From the NCBI RefSeq assembly GCF_000004075.3, contig NC_026659.2, positions 26,988,272-27,052,271 on the forward strand: a stretch of DNA of 64,000 nucleotides, given 5' to 3'. Both the position numbers and the translations under genes were made by a program. How positions within the stretch are numbered: the first letter of the stretch is position 1; each line of letters begins with the position of its first letter. Shown here piece by piece: positions 62,801-64,000 of the stretch. This DNA is from Cucumis sativus. Its lineage: Eukaryota; Streptophyta; Magnoliopsida; Cucurbitales; Cucurbitaceae. The notes under the pieces are model-generated. The model was not told where the DNA came from. It saw only the letters and a list, made by a program, of their open reading frames with translations, and made no database searches.

Positions 62801-64000
62801 AGACTACATCCTTGATAAACAACGATCCAGCTATTATTCAGGTAAAATGAAATCTTCCCCTTCCCCACTTCCCTCCCTTCACCAATTTTTTATGCATAAA
62901 GCTAAGGTGAACTTCCAATGTACTTGGTGAAATTTCTCCTGCAGTCTCACTATCCTCGTCCAGCATCGACTTCTTCAAGCTTGCCTCCTCCTGTTAGTGG
63001 GCCTTTGCCTGATATTAATTCTCAGGCCATACCAATGGGAATGCCTGGATCTAATTTCCAGGGTGGGTTGCCTTTATATCAACCTGGAGCAAATGTAGGG
63101 TCTTGGGGAGCTTCTCCTACGCCACCTCCACCAAATCCAAGTGGTGGTGGGCTTGCTTTGCCAATGTACTGGCAAGGGTATTATGGCCCCGGTAATGGAC
63201 TTCCTCACATGCATCAGCAATCGTTACTTCGTCCTCCACCTGGCCTGTCATTGCCTTCTTCCTTGCAGCAGCCACTGCAATATCCTAATCTTAATGCTTC
63301 TTTACCAACTGGTGCGCCAAATTTATTAGAAGTTCCATCTTCTTTATTCTCCGCTAATCCTACCACTCCTAGTTTATCTTCCACAGCATTGCCACAAGTA
63401 ACTGTATCTTCGACACTTCCATCTGTGCTCTCAGCTCCACAGACCTCTGAGATTTCATCAAGCTCAGTGGCTAACAAGACAGTACTTCCTGAAGCTCCTC
63501 TTAGTACCAACTTGCCATCACTCTCTCCCTTGGCGGCGAGTTCAGATGTCAATCCTGTTATGCCTCCAATTACCAACAAAACTACTACAGTTTCTGGTCC
63601 AGCATTGTCTTATCAAACTATCTCTCAATCTACTTCCTCTGTTGCTGGAACATCAAACTCTGTTCTCACAGGTGTACCTGCACCTACCCTTGTGACTCCT
63701 GGCCAGCTGTTGCAAACTACTGTAGCCTCTTCATCTTTGCAAACAGTTCAAAAGGACGTTGAAGTGGTTCAAACATCTTCCACATTAGCAGCAGAACATA
63801 CTGTTCCAGCAGCAGATACTCAGCCACCATTATTACCATTACCGGTGCCTTCACGAGCTATGCATAAGGTGATCTCTCTGTGGCCACATGTACTACATAC
63901 TTATACAATAAGATTAAATGTCCTTGTGGGAATAAATATTCAGGCCTTTTTTGGCAATATTTAGGCTGTCCTGAGGCAGTTATGATCTTGTCATATTCTT
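59859..64000 (+). CDS. DCP5: DECAPPING 5 (LSm14/Scd6-like), 5' part
   Basis: P-body protein that promotes mRNA decapping and translational repression with DCP1/DCP2. Exons 59859-60006, 62316-62416, 62770-62841 and 62945-63868 join in frame to 415 codons. A GT donor (AAG|GTGATC) follows at 63869 and the gene runs off the window. Residues about 12-95 form the LSm14 N-terminal domain ([56 protein letters not shown]). A long Pro/Ser/Thr-rich linker follows ([20 protein letters not shown] onward, with YWQGYYGP). The FDF/DFDF, FFD and TFG motifs and the RGG-rich tail should lie beyond the end. Intron 1 is 2.3 kb and carries a SINE-like insert. Other DCP5-like paralogues exist, so the symbol is slightly less sure than the family. 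Confidence 0.92.
61134..61372 (+). mobile_element. SINE-like retroposon with target-site duplications
   Basis: A body of about 187 bases (61160-61346) ends in an A run. It is flanked by 26-base direct repeats (61134-61159 and 61347-61372, both starting ACTAGGT and ending AAGTGATGTG) that differ at two positions. Inside, GGTCATGGGTTCAATTTATG resembles a pol III B box. GTCTCGTAAGATTAGTCGAG and AAGCTGGTCTGGACACTCAC match, from memory, a SINE-type sequence widespread in dicots. It sits in DCP5 intron 1 in the sense direction. Confidence 0.82.

Noticed and set aside
62918..62944. Upstream Met of the long DCP5 exon frame (MYLVKFLLQ)
   Set aside because: These bases are the end of the preceding intron (CTCCTGCAG acceptor); the coding exon starts at 62945 and joins in frame to exon 3.

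Overview
The window reads as nuclear DNA of a dicot plant. It is very AT-rich, the genes have short canonical GT..AG introns (plus one GC..AG), the intergenic stretches run to 12 kb, and the products are plant-specific families such as PHO1, IDA and the MIZ1-like DUF617 proteins. A dispersed hairpin repeat built around 'TTTGCTATATTTG' and 'CTATCA.TGATAG', together with the protein sequences, suggests a cucurbit (Cucumis-like). That assignment is inference from memory, not a database result.

Layout. 1-6.2 kb is intergenic. TADA (chloroplast tRNA-Arg adenosine deaminase, +) spans 6.2-10.9 kb. It converges on a small DNL/Zim17-type zinc-finger gene (-, 11.2-12.4 kb). A 14-exon PHO1;H1-like phosphate exporter (-) spans 13.5-18.1 kb. 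A gene-poor stretch of about 12.5 kb follows, with a G-quadruplex-type tract near 23.3 kb. An 11-exon prenylcysteine methylesterase gene (ICME, +) spans 30.7-35.5 kb, and its 1.9-kb sixth intron holds a miniature LTR element (TRIM), an inverted LTR fragment and protein-like debris. A Nudix hydrolase (NUDT1-like, +, 37.7-38.3 kb), an intronless MIZ1/DUF617 gene (+, 41.5-42.3 kb), an IDA abscission-peptide precursor (-, 45.4-45.6 kb), a PII-2-like LRR protein (-, 51.5-53.1 kb) and the 5' part of DECAPPING 5 (+, from 59.9 kb, running off the end) complete the list. DCP5 intron 1 carries a SINE-like insert with clear target-site duplications.

Context. From memory, TADA, Zim17-type, PHO1;H1, NUDX1, IDA and the LRR gene follow the order At1g68720, At1g68730, At1g68740, At1g68760, At1g68765 and At1g68780, so most of the window is one conserved syntenic block. 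The slot of At1g68750 (PPC4) holds no recognisable PEP carboxylase here, and ICME and the DUF617 gene are extra. The genes are not an operon or a pathway. They serve plastid translation, organelle protein handling, phosphate transport, prenyl-protein turnover, nucleotide or diphosphate clean-up, root tropism-type signalling, organ abscission, LRR signalling and mRNA decapping.

Exon boundaries were read by eye from frame continuity and splice signals, and may be off by one or two bases. No wholly new system was found. The more notable points are the altered IDA motif, the GC donor in PHO1;H1, the transposon-laden ICME intron, the dated SINE insertion and promoter-like loci with no gene.
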